This document shows, one piece after another, positions 11,616 through 12,275 of a stretch of 12,275 bases of DNA. The notes under the pieces were generated by a model that was not told the origin of the DNA, searched no databases, and saw only the letters and a list, made by a program, of their open reading frames with translations. The stretch is taken from positions 1 to 12,275 of the forward strand of contig JAKAPN010000009.1 of NCBI GenBank assembly GCA_021822995.1. The letters are read 5' to 3'. The DNA comes from an archaeon. GTDB taxonomy: Archaea > Thermoproteota > Nitrososphaeria > Nitrososphaerales > Gagatemarchaeaceae. The stretch's first letter is position 1; the number at the start of each line of letters is the position of its first letter. Position numbers and translations under genes: made by a program.

Positions 11616-12275
11616 TTGAACAGAAACATCAGGTTCCTGGGCCTGGGCGCGGCGGTCAGGGCTCTAGGGGTGGCGATGCTGACCCCTTTCATCAGCATCT
11701 ACCTGCGAGAGGTCCTCGGGCTGAGCTACCTGACCATCGGCCTGCTCCTGATCTTCATTGGAATCGTTCCTCTTGCTGTCTCTCCCTTCGGCGGCCTGGT
11801 GACAGACCGGCTGGGGAGGCGCAAGCTGTTCCTGACGATGCTCGTGATGGAGGCGCTGTGCATCGGTGCGGTCGCAGCCGCAATGGGCTACGGATCGGTC
11901 CCTGGCATTATAGTCGCCGCTGCCGCCGCTAACCTTGCCGGCGGCGCGTTGGCCGGGCCCGCGCTTTCTGCCTACACCGCAGACCTCACTTCGCTCTCGG
12001 AGAGGAGCCACGCGTTCAGCTGGCAGAGGATAGGGTTCAACGGCGGCTACGTCGTAGGGGTCACAGCCGGAGGGTACCTCACGCTCGCGCTTGGCTACTC
12101 CGCTGCCGGCTTGCTCGCTTCATCTATCATGTTGGTTTCGGCGGTCCTGCTTGCTGTGGAGCTGTCCCCATCCCCATACGACATGGCTCGGTCAAAGGGG
12201 GCGTTGCCAGAAGGCGCGCCGGCGCCTCGGGGCCCCTCTACGGTAAGAGAGAGCGTGAAAATCCTGTCCGCTGAC
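11616..12275 (+). CDS. MFS transporter, N-terminal half (3' end outside window)
   Basis: The frame from the TTG is open for 220 codons to the window end. The product is very hydrophobic with six predicted membrane helices: about residues 7-29, 36-58, 71-92, 97-122, 146-165 and 169-190, followed by a polar, proline-rich loop (SPSPYDMARSKGALPEG) that looks like the central loop of a 12-helix transporter. The major facilitator motif A is clear between helices 2 and 3: G60, D64, R65, G67, R68 and R69 in GGLVTDRLGRRK. Substrate is not predictable; drug or metabolite export is common for this form. The overlapping plus-strand frame ending near 11932 gives a Gly/Pro/Arg-rich product and is a shadow. 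It shares a control region with the divergent TrmG10-like gene. Confidence 0.88.
   Translation, partial: MNRNIRFLGLGAAVRALGVAMLTPFISIYLREVLGLSYLTIGLLLIFIGIVPLAVSPFGGLVTDRLGRRKLFLTMLVMEALCIGAVAAAMGYGSVPGIIVAAAAANLAGGALAGPALSAYTADLTSLSERSHAFSWQRIGFNGGYVVGVTAGGYLTLALGYSAAGLLASSIMLVSAVLLAVELSPSPYDMARSKGALPEGAPAPRGPSTVRESVKILSAD

Noticed and set aside
11384..11932. Plus-strand open frame of 182 codons over the divergent promoter and MFS start
   Set aside because: Its product is Gly/Pro/Arg/His-rich without domains, it crosses both TATA boxes and overlaps the MFS frame, which has clear membrane helices and motif A.
1..12275. CRISPR array, defence system, transposon or prophage
   Set aside because: No regularly spaced repeats, Cas-like motifs, transposase or terminal repeats were seen; apart from two exported proteins and a transporter the genes are housekeeping.

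Overview
The window is archaeal. It carries an archaeal-type translation and RNA-processing gene set: Nob1, aIF5A, SRP54, Pus10, ribosomal protein L21e, RNA polymerase subunit Rpo4, a DUF655 protein, KsgA/Dim1 and a TrmJ-type methyltransferase. Genes at the head of transcription units mostly have a TATA-like box centred about 25-30 bases before a TTG, GTG or ATG, which is the geometry of leaderless archaeal transcripts. DNA is fairly GC-rich, so many long antisense open frames are shadows. I read it as a TACK-type (Thermoproteota/Nitrososphaeria-like) archaeon, but the phylum is an inference from general resemblance only.

Layout. 1-263: tail of an unidentified gene cut by the window edge. 269-1182 (minus): a membrane-anchored single-cluster ferredoxin and Nob1, each with its own likely promoter. 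1183-1318: divergent promoter region, then aIF5A (plus). 1799-2767: a secreted, C-terminally membrane-anchored protein rich in N-glycosylation sequons. 3042-4253: an HtrA/Deg-type serine protease with one PDZ domain, anchored outside the membrane, with a perfect inverted repeat directly upstream of its TATA box. 4250-4933 (minus): diphthine-ammonia ligase Dph6, convergent with htrA and sharing a CTAG at the stop codons. 5150-8180: tightly packed srp54-pus10-rpl21e-rpo4 operon with overlapping or abutting genes and Shine-Dalgarno sites inside it. 8181-8319: a gap with a strong TATA-like box, a foldable segment and an intriguing resemblance to the complement of the 23S rRNA sarcin-ricin loop region. 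8320-9591: DUF655 and KsgA, abutting. 9623-10339: TrmJ-like SPOUT methyltransferase with its own promoter. 10315-11496 (minus): TrmG10/Trm11-like methyltransferase with an unusual catalytic motif. 11616-12275: first half of an MFS transporter, running off the window. Between the last two, divergent TATA boxes flank a compound dyad that looks like a shared operator.

Functionally the core is one theme: making and tuning the translation machinery. Nob1 trims 16S rRNA, KsgA dimethylates it, Pus10, TrmJ and possibly the TrmG10-like protein modify tRNA, aIF5A carries a hypusine site, Dph6 completes diphthamide on EF2, and SRP54 targets nascent membrane proteins. The two exported proteins and the MFS transporter are the accessory part. 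I see no CRISPR array, tRNA gene, transposon, toxin-antitoxin pair or phage gene. The less ordinary points are the 8181-8319 gap, the two putative operators, and the altered catalytic motifs in KsgA (SLPY), the TrmG10-like protein (EPLLLP) and the ferredoxin (three cysteines).
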